Shown: in pieces, positions 45,368 to 54,225 of the stretch
Layout of the letters: every line of letters begins with the position of its first letter
Position numbering within the stretch: the stretch's first letter is position 1
Source of the DNA: Geobacter sp.
GTDB lineage: Bacteria; Desulfobacterota; Desulfuromonadia; Geobacterales; Geobacteraceae
DNA: 64,000 bases
Assembly: GCA_003314535.1 (NCBI GenBank)
Contig: POSG01000002.1
Location: forward strand, 372,001 to 436,000
Direction of reading: 5' to 3'
The notes under the pieces: generated by a model
Databases searched by the model: none
Told to the model about the DNA's origin: nothing
The model's input: only the letters and a program-made list of their open reading frames with translations
Made by a program: the position numbers and the translations under genes

Positions 45368-45538
45368 ATGAGCAAAGAAAACTTGATCGTGGAACTGCAG
45401 GTAATCTCCGAGGCGCTTCATCAAACCGTCAATGAACTTGAGGGCGACCAGGAAAAGATTTGCTGGGGAAAAGCCTGCGTGGCAGTCGATACGCTTATCA
45501 ACATGGTGAAGCAGCGGGATGAGAAGATCTGGAACTGA
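45368..45538 (+). CDS. Small acidic helical protein
   Basis: 56 aa; GAGGGAGAA precedes the ATG. Predicted helical (ENLIVELQVISEALHQTVNE, then KACVAVDTLINMVKQRDEKI). It forms an apparent two-gene unit with the zinc-ribbon protein upstream. Function unknown. Confidence 0.55.
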   Translation: MSKENLIVELQVISEALHQTVNELEGDQEKICWGKACVAVDTLINMVKQRDEKIWN

Positions 45539-45758
45539 TCACCGTGTCATGCGAAAAGATCCTTTCTTTGGCGGGATTGCTTCACATCTGAACTGCAAGT
45601 CAAAGCTGAAGAGATTACAGGAGGCGTTCAGTTGCGATATATCACACAGGCCGAATTGTCGGCGCCCAGCTGACGACACCTGCGGAGAACCCGCTGCGGA
45701 AGACGTATTGCTTGTCATACGCCCCGTAAAGCCCAGTCTGCCAATCCTGATTCCGGCA

Positions 45759-47450
45759 CTAAAACCCGCAGTTGACCCTTTCATAGCGCGGGTTGTTGAC
45801 AGACCCTTTCAGATGAAAGCAGTGACTCCGGCCGCTTGTCAGGCTCAGATTATTGAAGATCCTGGTGTCCCTCAGCGATGCAAGCGGTTTCGCCTCGATC
45901 CGTATGTTCGTAGCGCCGTCCGGGACGGTTATTGTCGCTTCCTGCCCCAATGGGATGTTCCTATCCCTTATGATGTGCTCGTTTCTCCCGTTTGCGGCCG
46001 TGTAATTCACCTCCACCCAGTCCACCGCATACCCGGTGCCGGTGACGGCCTTGATGTTTATTATGGTATTGGTAGCCGTGCGGACGGCTCTGCTCTCAAA
46101 ATACTGGTTGAAGTACTCATCCAGGTAGACGTTGGTCGGGTTGTTGACGCGTTTCAGGTTGTTCTTCCAGTCATCCATGTTGTGCGCGTCCCGAAGCGCA
46201 TTCGCTATCTGACGCAGGGTGTAGCCGCTTACACGATCGATGGGATACTCGTTGTTCGCGTCGCGCTGGTTGTAGTTGTCCATGAGGTCCACCACGATGG
46301 GTTCGACATATAAATGGTCGCCCTCAATCGTCCATCGAGCGTAGGTAAAAGTTGACAATGGCAGATCCTGGTACCTTGCAAGCTCGTTGCCCGTGGGGTT
46401 ATACCTCCTTCTCGTGAAGATGGCTTCCGGCCCGCAGGCCCAGCTTTCCCCGAAAGCGGCCCTGAGGCTGTTGACCAGGCCCCAGGATCCCACGAAGGAA
46501 GCGTACCCGCCCCGGTCCACCTGTGCATGTGTGACGTGGGCCATTTCGTGCATTACATTCGCGAATATCTCACTGCTGGTGTTGTTGGTGTACCGCCTGA
46601 AGACGATATCCTGAATGCCGGTCATGGGGGTGCGGGATATTCCATCCTCGTAATATCCGCACACCTGCGCGTCTGCCTTCACCGGTATCCCGTCCTGCCT
46701 GGCAAAGTCCTTGTAAAATTGGCAGGCGTTATAGAGCGTGGCCCAATACCAGCTTTTCCTGTCCGATTCCCTGAAAACATGATTGAGCGGTCCTTCCGCG
46801 GACTCGAACTTGACGGACTCCGCATGGGAATTCGCGCCCCATTTGACTTTCAGGCCGGCTGCGTCCTCGAAGACCAGCTTGTACTGCACCTGGCCGCTCA
46901 CCGACCTGGACAGGGTGAAACTGCCGTTGTCATCGGTGTAGGCTGTGCCTATCGTGGATGTTCCGGACTTGTTCCTGACCTCCACCTTCACCCGCTTCAA
47001 CCCCACATTGCTGTTGAGGCTGTTGTCAAACACGGAAATCCTGCCCCTCGGCACCCAGCTGCAGGTTATGCTGGTGTAACTCGGATGGTATAAGGTCCCC
47101 TTCAATTCAAAGCAATAATCCCTGCCGCTGGTCAACCTCAAGTTGTTGAATATCCGCGTACCGCCGACCACACCAAGAGGCTTGGCTTCGAGAACGATGT
47201 CGGTGGCGCCGTCAGGAACAGTGAAGTCCGCTGTCTGGCCCAAAGCGATGTTGCTTTCCCTGTGTATCCGCTGGTTGTTTCCCGCGCCGTCCCGGTAGTT
47301 GATGGTAACCCAGTCGACAGCGTAACCTATGCCCGTTACGGCCTCTATCCTGATGTGTGTCGGATCTGCGAAGGAGGAAATGCTGAACATTGTGATGATT
47401 GCCAGTGCCGTCAGCAGGCATACAATCCATTTGGAAGCACGTTTTTCCAT
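45759..47450 (-). CDS. Secreted zincin-like protein with duplicated N- and C-terminal domains
   Basis: 563 aa; ATG at 47450 after GGGAGGG. Signal peptide to about residue 28. Residues ~31-130 and ~464-563 are copies of one domain (IEAVTGIGYAVDWVTINY against IKAVTGTGYAVDWVEVNY; then NIALGQ/NIPLGQ, TVPDGAT, RIFNNL-LTSGR-CF-LKG). A carboxypeptidase-regulatory-like beta domain follows (about 132-200). The core has HEMAH at 301-305, a zincin-type metal site, with further possible ligands downstream (GESWACGPEAI). The family was not recognised. Probably a surface-acting protease or peptidase. Confidence 0.75.
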   Translation of the reverse strand: MEKRASKWIVCLLTALAIITMFSISSFADPTHIRIEAVTGIGYAVDWVTINYRDGAGNNQRIHRESNIALGQTADFTVPDGATDIVLEAKPLGVVGGTRIFNNLRLTSGRDYCFELKGTLYHPSYTSITCSWVPRGRISVFDNSLNSNVGLKRVKVEVRNKSGTSTIGTAYTDDNGSFTLSRSVSGQVQYKLVFEDAAGLKVKWGANSHAESVKFESAEGPLNHVFRESDRKSWYWATLYNACQFYKDFARQDGIPVKADAQVCGYYEDGISRTPMTGIQDIVFRRYTNNTSSEIFANVMHEMAHVTHAQVDRGGYASFVGSWGLVNSLRAAFGESWACGPEAIFTRRRYNPTGNELARYQDLPLSTFTYARWTIEGDHLYVEPIVVDLMDNYNQRDANNEYPIDRVSGYTLRQIANALRDAHNMDDWKNNLKRVNNPTNVYLDEYFNQYFESRAVRTATNTIINIKAVTGTGYAVDWVEVNYTAANGRNEHIIRDRNIPLGQEATITVPDGATNIRIEAKPLASLRDTRIFNNLSLTSGRSHCFHLKGSVNNPRYERVNCGF

Positions 47451-47716
47451 TTTATGTTCCCTCCCGTTTCCTGAGGCAAATTCCGGGGATAGTATATGAA
47501 ACCGAACATTTTTAAGTTTAGGACCGCGTTTCCGCAGTGTCAACAGCAACAAGCAAATATACTGTCAGAGGGATTCGCCCCTGAGGCAATTTTTTCCATG
47601 CAACACATTTTTCATTGATAGCGGTAAAGTGTTACCGTTATACGAAAAATAATGCTATAAAGCCTGATATCATTCCGTTTTGTTTGCAATTTTCACAAAA
47701 CCTGAAGGACAGAACC

Positions 47717-49912
47717 ATGGGCGAGCACTCTTCAGACAAATCCTCTATTCATCAACAGGCAACCTTCGATAACCAGCTTGCGCTGACATTGGAAAGCATT
47801 CTGGACGGTTTTTTTGCCTGTGATTCCGATTGGCGTGTAGTGTACCTCAACTCCACCGCGGAATCCGTGTTCGGAATTCCGCGCGAGGAAGCGCTCGTCA
47901 AAAGTTTCTGGGAGTTGTTCCCCGCCACATTGGGCATTAAATATGAACAGGAGCTCCGAAGCGCCGCAGCCGGGGAAATACGGGATTTCGAGTATTTCTA
48001 CCAGCCATGGGGCCGCTGGTACCATAATCGCTGCTTTCCACGCAAGGGAGGTGGCATATCCTCTTACTTCCAGGACATTACGGACAAGAAGCGGATTGAA
48101 GAAGCGTTGCTGGAAAGTGAACAAAGACTTAATTTCTACGTGGATCACTCTCCGCTGGCCAGCATCGAGTGGGATTCCAACTTCATCGTGACACGTTGGG
48201 CAGGTGAAGCCGAGAAAATGTTCGGATGGACACGGGCTGAAACCATAGGGAAACCGATCATGGATTTGCACATGATCTACGAGGAAGACATTCATTTGGT
48301 CGAGGGCACGATGGCTAATCTGACGGCCGGTCGCGCAAATCATATCATTTCCTCGAACCGCAATTACACCAAGGATGGCCGGGTCATTTTCTGCGAATGG
48401 TACAACACGCTGATAACAGATCAGCAGGGAAGACTGGTTTCGGTGCTGTCGCAGGTAATGGACGTCACCGAACGCAGGAAATTGGAGGAAAAACTGCGGG
48501 CCAGTGAAGAGAAGTACCGTTCCCTGGTCGAGGCCACAAGCGACTGCATCTGGGAAGTGGATCAAAATGGCCGTTTCACCTACATCAGCCCGAAAATCCG
48601 GGACATGATCGGATATGCGCCGGAAGAATGTCTTGGGCGATGCCCTCTCGATTTCGCTCCGGAAGATGAAGCGGTACATGCCCGCGAACAGACGCGTACA
48701 TCACTCATGGCTCAAAAGGAATGTATATCCCAAGAATATAAAGTCAGGCACCGCAATGGTCGGCTGGTCGTCGTCGAGGTCAGCGGAGTTCCGCTCTTCG
48801 GTCCGGATGGCGAATTTCTGGGCATGAGGGGGATCACAAGGGATATAAGTGGACGCAAGAAGGCGGAAGAAAAGGTTTTGCAGAGCAGGAGGCTGCTGGA
48901 CGCAACCGAGAAGATCTCCAAGTCGGGTGGCTGGGAATGGGACTTGGAAAGTCAGGCCATGATGTGGACTGACCAAACCTACAGAATCCATGGTTTTACG
49001 CCCGGCGAGATTCCATCCGGTTCCCAGTTTTTCATCGAACGAAGCCTTGCCTGTTACGACCCGCAAGACCGCCTTGTCATCATGGAAGCCTTCAATCGCT
49101 GTGTCGAACACGGACAACCGTACAACCTGGAGTTCCCCTTCACCACGGTAGACGGTCGCAGGATATGGATCCAGACGACGGGACAGGCCGTGATGGATGG
49201 AAAGCGAGTCATCAAAGTTCTCGGCAACATCTTCGACATAACAGAGCGAAAGGAAGCGGAAATAGCTTTGCAAGCTTCGCTTGCTGAAAAAGATGTACTT
49301 TTGCGTGAAGTGCACCATCGGGTGAAGAACAACCTGGCATCCATCGTCGGTCTGATGGAAATGCAACTGGAAGGAACTAACGACAAAGCTGTCATGGACG
49401 CCTTCAAGGAAATTGATGACCGGATCATGTCCATCGCACTCATTCACGAAAGGCTCTACCAATCGGAGTACATGGACCGGATAGATATTGAGGAATATCT
49501 CCACGACCTGACAACCCATTTGCTTGGCTGCTATGGAGCATATTCTTTGATTTCATTCCTGGTCACTGCTGAACATGCTGAAATCTCCCTCGACATTGCC
49601 ATACCCATTGGGTTGATCGTCAACGAACTGGTTACCAACTCCATAAAGTATGCCTTCCCTGAGGGTAAACCGAGAGCCGGGCATAATAAGTGCGAAATAC
49701 GCATCTCCTTGCAGAAAATCGACGACTCCTTTCACCTCAGCGTTGCAGACAATGGCACGGGGCTGCCCCCGGATCTTGACTGGAGAGCTGTCTCGTCACT
49801 CGGTCTGCGCCTCGTGAGCTTGCTGGGAGAACAGCAACTCAAAGGACAAATCCAGCTTGATCTTTCAGAGGGGACCCGGTTCATGCTCATGTTCCCTGAC
49901 CGGAAGAAATAA
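47717..49912 (+). CDS. Cytoplasmic multi-PAS sensor kinase of HisKA_2/HATPase type
   Basis: 731 aa; ATG 47717 after GAAGGAC. No membrane segment, so a soluble sensor. Four PAS/PAC units are visible (starting near 22, 140, 268 and 395; PAC ends such as DITDKKRIEEA, DVTERRKLEEK, DISGRKKAEEK, DITERKEAEIA). HisKA_2 follows with LREVHHRVKNNLASIVGLM, then HATPase boxes (IGLIVNELVTNSIKYAF, VADNGTGLP). It resembles the kinases at 42578 and 60730. No partner regulator is adjacent. Confidence 0.9.
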   Translation: MGEHSSDKSSIHQQATFDNQLALTLESILDGFFACDSDWRVVYLNSTAESVFGIPREEALVKSFWELFPATLGIKYEQELRSAAAGEIRDFEYFYQPWGRWYHNRCFPRKGGGISSYFQDITDKKRIEEALLESEQRLNFYVDHSPLASIEWDSNFIVTRWAGEAEKMFGWTRAETIGKPIMDLHMIYEEDIHLVEGTMANLTAGRANHIISSNRNYTKDGRVIFCEWYNTLITDQQGRLVSVLSQVMDVTERRKLEEKLRASEEKYRSLVEATSDCIWEVDQNGRFTYISPKIRDMIGYAPEECLGRCPLDFAPEDEAVHAREQTRTSLMAQKECISQEYKVRHRNGRLVVVEVSGVPLFGPDGEFLGMRGITRDISGRKKAEEKVLQSRRLLDATEKISKSGGWEWDLESQAMMWTDQTYRIHGFTPGEIPSGSQFFIERSLACYDPQDRLVIMEAFNRCVEHGQPYNLEFPFTTVDGRRIWIQTTGQAVMDGKRVIKVLGNIFDITERKEAEIALQASLAEKDVLLREVHHRVKNNLASIVGLMEMQLEGTNDKAVMDAFKEIDDRIMSIALIHERLYQSEYMDRIDIEEYLHDLTTHLLGCYGAYSLISFLVTAEHAEISLDIAIPIGLIVNELVTNSIKYAFPEGKPRAGHNKCEIRISLQKIDDSFHLSVADNGTGLPPDLDWRAVSSLGLRLVSLLGEQQLKGQIQLDLSEGTRFMLMFPDRKK

Positions 49913-49933
49913 TAACGCATAAACAGAGTGTTA

Positions 49934-50005
49934 ATGATGAGGACTCTACTTGCTGTCGATCTTGGCCTGAAAACAGGCATGGTCAATTGGTATGGCGCCC
50001 CCTAT
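49934..50005 (+). pseudogene. Truncated N-terminal fragment of an RNase-H-fold-like gene
   Basis: MRTLLAVDLGLKTGMVNWYG reads like the first strand of a RuvC/RuvX-type nuclease fold (LLAVDLGLKTG). The similarity stops at once where the convergent nitroreductase 3' end begins. The open frame continues to about 50227 only as the reverse of that gene. It appears to be a remnant left by a deletion. Confidence 0.35.
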
Positions 50006-50020
50006 TCCCAAAGAAAAGAC

Positions 50021-50527
50021 TCACCATCTCTCGTAATGAATACTCAAAGGATCGAATCTGTCGGAACTCCCCTTTTCCTCTGCGGGCCAGCCGATGGGGA
50101 CCAGGGCAAACGGCACCACCCGCTTAGGGATGCCCAGCAGCTCACGAAAGCCATTTTCCCGGTCTTTCCGTGGATGCACTCCGCACCAGACGGCCCCCAG
50201 TCCCAAACCGGCCGCCGCAATCAATAGATTCTCGGTTGCGGCCGCGCAATCCTGCACCCAGAAGCCTTCGTGCTTTTCACGATCAAGGTCGCCGCAAACC
50301 AGTATTGCCAAGTGCGCATCTCTCGCCATCCCGGCATACGGATGGATATCAGGAATCCTGTCCAGCACCTCACGCCTGGTAATGACCACGAACTGCCACG
50401 GTTGTTCGTTGCCGGCCGACGGCGCGCTCATTGCCGCCCGCAACAGCTCGTTGACCATCTCCGGGGCAACAACACGGTTTTCATAGCGGCGGATGCTTCT
50501 CCTCTTGTATATGACACCGATATCCAT
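50021..50527 (-). CDS. Nitroreductase-family flavoprotein
   Basis: 168 aa. N-terminal KRRSIRRYENR and AAMSAPSAGNEQPWQFVVIT are the FMN-binding signature, and GLGLGAVWCGVHP with the C-terminal GWPAEEK complete the fold. Predicted NAD(P)H-dependent, FMN-containing and homodimeric. The substrate is unknown. RBS GGAGAG. Confidence 0.9.
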   Translation of the reverse strand: MDIGVIYKRRSIRRYENRVVAPEMVNELLRAAMSAPSAGNEQPWQFVVITRREVLDRIPDIHPYAGMARDAHLAILVCGDLDREKHEGFWVQDCAAATENLLIAAAGLGLGAVWCGVHPRKDRENGFRELLGIPKRVVPFALVPIGWPAEEKGSSDRFDPLSIHYERW

Positions 50528-50857
50528 ATCTACTCCTCTCCAATTTTTTCCAAATCCTATCCGTTTATTGTAGCAGGAGCAATGCGGACATCAAACAAAC
50601 AATAGCCCACATGGTGCGTTCCTTTTTCTTACGCTCGGATCGAAAACTGAAAGAAACGCCCCCTCATATTTTCGAAATGCCGCACAGGATTGATGACCAC
50701 AGCTCCAACGAGACAATCGACATTGACAGTTGAGCATAAGTGTCGTAAAAAAAGACGCTCCGCAGCGAGGCATATCACGTCTTCAGGAAGCGGAATCGAG
50801 CCGTCCGATTCCAAGGAATTAACCATATTCTGATGTAATGAAAGGAGGTGTAAGGAA
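50528..50857. other. Intergenic region, nothing recognised
   Basis: 330 bp between divergent genes. GAAAGGAGGTG at 50840-50850 is the RBS of the next gene. No other element is supported. Confidence 0.35.
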
Positions 50858-51214
50858 ATGAAGAAGTTAATTGTATTGGCAATTGCCATGGCGCTTTCTT
50901 GTGCCCTGGCAACCCTGGCATTTGCGGAAACGATCACCCGAATCTCCGGCAACAGGATAACGGTAAGGGACGACTCGGGCAGGGAAAAAACAGTCATGGG
51001 CAGTGCGAAAGGCCTGAAAGTCGGCGACAGGGTAAAACTGAACGTGAAAAACGGACGCACATGGCTGGACCCTCAACCCGAACCGCCGAGCCCCAAGAAG
51101 ATCAAACCGTACCCGCTGAAGCCTTCGGCTCTTAAAAACAAGGCGCCGGCAAGTCCGGAAGCACCGCCGCCCCCACCTCCTCCGCCGCCTCCGGACAAAC
51201 CGAAAATGAAATGA
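50858..51214 (+). CDS. Exported protein with SH3-like segment and proline-rich tail
   Basis: 118 aa. Signal peptide (residues 1-23, AFA). Residues 24-70 look like a small beta-barrel (ITRISGNRITVRDDSGREKT, GLKVGDRVKLNVKNG). From about 73 the chain is Pro/Lys-rich and ends in a run of ten prolines. Probably periplasmic. Function unknown. Strong RBS. Confidence 0.7.
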   Translation: MKKLIVLAIAMALSCALATLAFAETITRISGNRITVRDDSGREKTVMGSAKGLKVGDRVKLNVKNGRTWLDPQPEPPSPKKIKPYPLKPSALKNKAPASPEAPPPPPPPPPPDKPKMK

Positions 51215-51320
51215 CCCGTTTGCTTATAATTCTCGTATCTGTCCGGGTATCAGTTCTCCATTTGTGACATTGTCATGGATGGAGAACTGGCGCCTTCATT
51301 CATTTGCGATATTTCAAGAT

Positions 51321-52595
51321 CTACCCGAACCGATAAACCAGGCGCCCGTCCCGGTACAGCTCTATGGGGCCATCCTGGGAAACCTTTATGACCTTCCCGA
51401 AGTATGAAGCGGCGCTGGCGGCAGTGGTGCGCCCTCCTCCGGTGACAACCTCCCTGGCATACGTAGTATCGAAGATGAAACCTGTCTCCATCAGCCTGCC
51501 GCTCCCGTTGAATACCGTCATCCCGTCGGCCGAAAGGAGGCGCAGAAGAATGCCGGCTTTTTTCAGATCGCTGATGGTCCGCTTCTTGACCCTATGTATC
51601 AGGAGACGGCCGATCGGGTCGTCACCCCCCACCGAACCTTTCTTCAGCCGGGCCAGATTGCGGGCACCCTTGTCATAGATGAGGATGACGGTGCCGAGCC
51701 GCTCCTTGGACAGGGCATAAACGGACCAGAGCAGCTCATCGACGGATTCGGCGTCAATGCTTCCGACCAGGAAGGAGCGGAAAATGTCCGGATCAAAGAT
51801 TGCCCAGGCGCCCTTGCGGCGCACCAGCAGCTTGGCCGGGCTGTTCAGCACTTCGATCTCCGAGGCCCCGTTGACCGTCACGGCGAATGCGCCGTGGCCG
51901 GAACGCCTCACCAGGGAAAAGATCTCCCGTTGGGTGAGGAGTTCAATGTCGGTCTGCAGCGCGGTGGGCGCGGTGCGCAGAACGCCGGTCACCTGCATCT
52001 GGATATTGGCCACGAAGAAGAGGTTGGTACCGTCGACAATGCGGTAAGGAAGCGGGTTGCGGAAGAAATCGGGGGTTATGTCCTGGTACGGTTTCAGCGG
52101 CATCAGGGTGTGGTTCCGCTCGCGCACCACCTTGCCCAGCAACTGGGGCGTGGTGCGATACACCAGGAAGCCGGTCGTAGCGGGTTTTCCCTCATAGCCC
52201 TGGTACGAGAGATGTTTCAGCAGCTGGATCAGCTGCTGGATCGGCCAGAAAGCCTTGCGGTGGTCGCCGCGCAACGAGCGGGCCACGGTGATGTCCATGA
52301 TAGAAGCAAGCAGCGCCGTGCGGAAATGCGCCACGTATTCCTCGTGCTGGAAACCGTTGAACAGGCCCGAGAATGCGGTCAGCAGCTCGCGGCAGAAGAG
52401 GGTTTCGCTGCGGGTGAACGGGAGGGACTCCCTCCGGGCCATGAAGCAGTACGAGCGGTCTTCGAGTGAAATGATCTCGCTGATGGTTGTTTTGTCGCCA
52501 TCGATCCTGCCAGCGACGGGATGCAGGGCGACAGCGGCTCCGCCCAGAAATGAGCTGATCTTGTCCTTAATGGCGTCGAAAACGGCAAGCGGCAT
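51321..52595 (-). CDS. Diadenylate-cyclase (DisA_N)-like protein with altered catalytic motif
   Basis: 424 aa; start at 52595 (MPLAVFDAIKDK) with AGGGA upstream. The C-terminal ~110 residues align by eye with the DAC fold: SADGMTVF where DisA/CdaA have DGA, and TGGGRTTAASAASYFG where they have GTRHRAA, followed by VIKVSQDGPIELYRDGRLVY. The catalytic RHR is replaced by G-R-T, and the first motif is DGM (residues 357-359). It may be inactive, or a cyclase with a different nucleotide product. The N-terminal ~300 residues are a separate domain not recognised. No membrane segments. Confidence 0.68.
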   Translation of the reverse strand: MPLAVFDAIKDKISSFLGGAAVALHPVAGRIDGDKTTISEIISLEDRSYCFMARRESLPFTRSETLFCRELLTAFSGLFNGFQHEEYVAHFRTALLASIMDITVARSLRGDHRKAFWPIQQLIQLLKHLSYQGYEGKPATTGFLVYRTTPQLLGKVVRERNHTLMPLKPYQDITPDFFRNPLPYRIVDGTNLFFVANIQMQVTGVLRTAPTALQTDIELLTQREIFSLVRRSGHGAFAVTVNGASEIEVLNSPAKLLVRRKGAWAIFDPDIFRSFLVGSIDAESVDELLWSVYALSKERLGTVILIYDKGARNLARLKKGSVGGDDPIGRLLIHRVKKRTISDLKKAGILLRLLSADGMTVFNGSGRLMETGFIFDTTYAREVVTGGGRTTAASAASYFGKVIKVSQDGPIELYRDGRLVYRFG

Positions 52596-52848
52596 GTTCA
52601 GTCCCTGTCGTGATTTGGAGTAAATAACGGTTTTACTATTGTGCCAGAAAAATGTATTTTTGACATGCCTGTCGTATTTGGAAAATTTGGACCCCTTCGC
52701 CAAAACAAAGATACTGCAGATGCGTTAATTTGCCACGATGCGCCTTCATAACGCTTTTTCGACTGGTATACTAATTACTCAATGCATGCCTGATCATGTC
52801 TCTCTATGACGATCAGGATTTATTTCATCGAGCCACAGGAGGATTGAC

Positions 52849-53787
52849 ATGCCGGTACATGGGGATTCATCAAAGGGACAAACAATTCTGAATATGGCCA
52901 CGATTGCCCTTGCTGCCGTTACCCTCTTCCTCGCCGCCGCGTGTACGGGGTATGCAGCAAATTCGGGCCACAAGCCGGGCAAAAAAAGCCAGTCTGGCAT
53001 CAAGGCTTCACCCGGTGCCGTGAGGATTGCGAGTGTGTCCACAGCCGTGGAAGGAGGCGTACTGACAGCCCTGGCGGAAAAGTTCCATGCCGAAACAGGG
53101 CTCGAGGTAAAGATAACCTCAACCGACGACCCCTATTCCTCGGCGAAGAAGGGGGATGCTGACCTGGTAATCTCCCATTTCGGCCATCGGGATACCGAAC
53201 GCTTCGTGCAAAGCGGCTTCGGGTTCTGGCCGCGGACGGTATTTTCGAATCAGCTCGCGCTATTCGGGCCATCTGCCGATCCCGCCAAGGTCCGCGGCCT
53301 GACCGATCTCGTGCAGGCCTTCCGTCAGATCGCCCAGGCGAAAGCCCCCTACATCGTCAATGATACGCGCCCAATAAGATACCTGACGGAAATACTCTGG
53401 CTGGCAGCGGGAAAACCGCCTAAAAATTCCTGGTATACCGATGACGGCGGCAGCAAGAGCGACGCGATTTCACTTGCGGCATCCCGTGGCGGTTACGTAC
53501 TCTGGGGCATCACCCCTTTCGTTCGCGAAAAGAACGAGAAGCATCTCGGACTGGAGCCACTAGTAACGCAAGACCCTCTGCTGCTGCGGATCATGGTATC
53601 GGTCGTCGTGAATCCGCGCCGGGTGCGGGGGGCAAACTCGGCAGCCGCATTGAGGTTCCAGGATTTCCTGCTGTCACCGTCAGCGCAGGCAATGATGCTT
53701 GGCATCCGGTACCCTGGCGCCACGCAGACGATATGGGCGCCCGCCGGGCGGCACAACGCGGCATCGCTCCTGCCGGACGTCAAGTAA
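52849..53787 (+). CDS. Periplasmic oxyanion-binding protein (TupA/PBP-like)
   Basis: 312 aa, RBS AGGAGG. A hydrophobic N-terminus with a possible lipobox (FLAAAC, near residue 31). The body has the tungstate/molybdate-type PBP layout: IASVSTAVEGGVLTALAEKF, FHAETGLEVKI, GDADLVISHFGHRDTERF, and later YVLWGITPFVREK. The VISH and HRDTERF segment parallels the VLVHAP and E-x-x-F segment of TupA. No permease or ATPase gene follows, so the transporter is split or the protein is a sensor. Confidence 0.75.
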   Translation: MPVHGDSSKGQTILNMATIALAAVTLFLAAACTGYAANSGHKPGKKSQSGIKASPGAVRIASVSTAVEGGVLTALAEKFHAETGLEVKITSTDDPYSSAKKGDADLVISHFGHRDTERFVQSGFGFWPRTVFSNQLALFGPSADPAKVRGLTDLVQAFRQIAQAKAPYIVNDTRPIRYLTEILWLAAGKPPKNSWYTDDGGSKSDAISLAASRGGYVLWGITPFVREKNEKHLGLEPLVTQDPLLLRIMVSVVVNPRRVRGANSAAALRFQDFLLSPSAQAMMLGIRYPGATQTIWAPAGRHNAASLLPDVK

Positions 53788-53880
53788 AGGCAGCGAACCG
53801 GGTATGAACGAGCTTTGCCGCCTGTCGCATGCAGGCCATACGTTCACAGCGCAAATATCAAAGGAGAAAGCGCGATTACG

Positions 53881-54110
53881 ATGGAATCCATCAACCCAGC
53901 CAAGGGAGAAGTGACGGCTGTCTTCACGGAATGGTACACCATGCAACCGGCCAGGTTATGGATGAGCTGCGTGCAGCGTGGACTGCGTGGCTTGAAATCC
54001 CTTCCCCGAGAAAGCGTATTGATGATGAAGTGCGCGGATGTTCTGCGCAGCCGAAAGACGGTTTGGGTCAAACAGGCCATAAGGCCCGTTCCGGTTTATC
54101 TAGCCTGACA
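53881..54110 (+). pseudogene. Decayed aldehyde dehydrogenase (N-terminal remnant)
   Basis: It starts MESINPAKGEVTAVF after AAAGGAG, like succinate-semialdehyde dehydrogenases. The continuation is split over two frames: GQVMDELRAAWTAWLEIPSP in another frame, then SVLMMKCADVLRSRKT back in the first, then LGQTGHKA in the second. In order these reproduce the first ~75 residues of an ALDH. At least three frameshifts are needed and the catalytic domain is missing. The remnant borders an AT-richer block. Confidence 0.65.
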
Positions 54111-54225
54111 TATTGGTCGTGCGGATTGGCAAACATGGATGCATTAGGTTACTTGGCTGTCATTGCAAAGATGACCGGATATTATTTCCCCCCGCCCCAC
54201 TGCCGAACTTGGTCCCAAAGTTTAG

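Noticed and set aside
45519-46313. 264-codon plus-strand open frame
   Set aside because: It is antisense to the zincin-like gene; the minus-strand protein has a signal peptide, duplicated domains and HEMAH.
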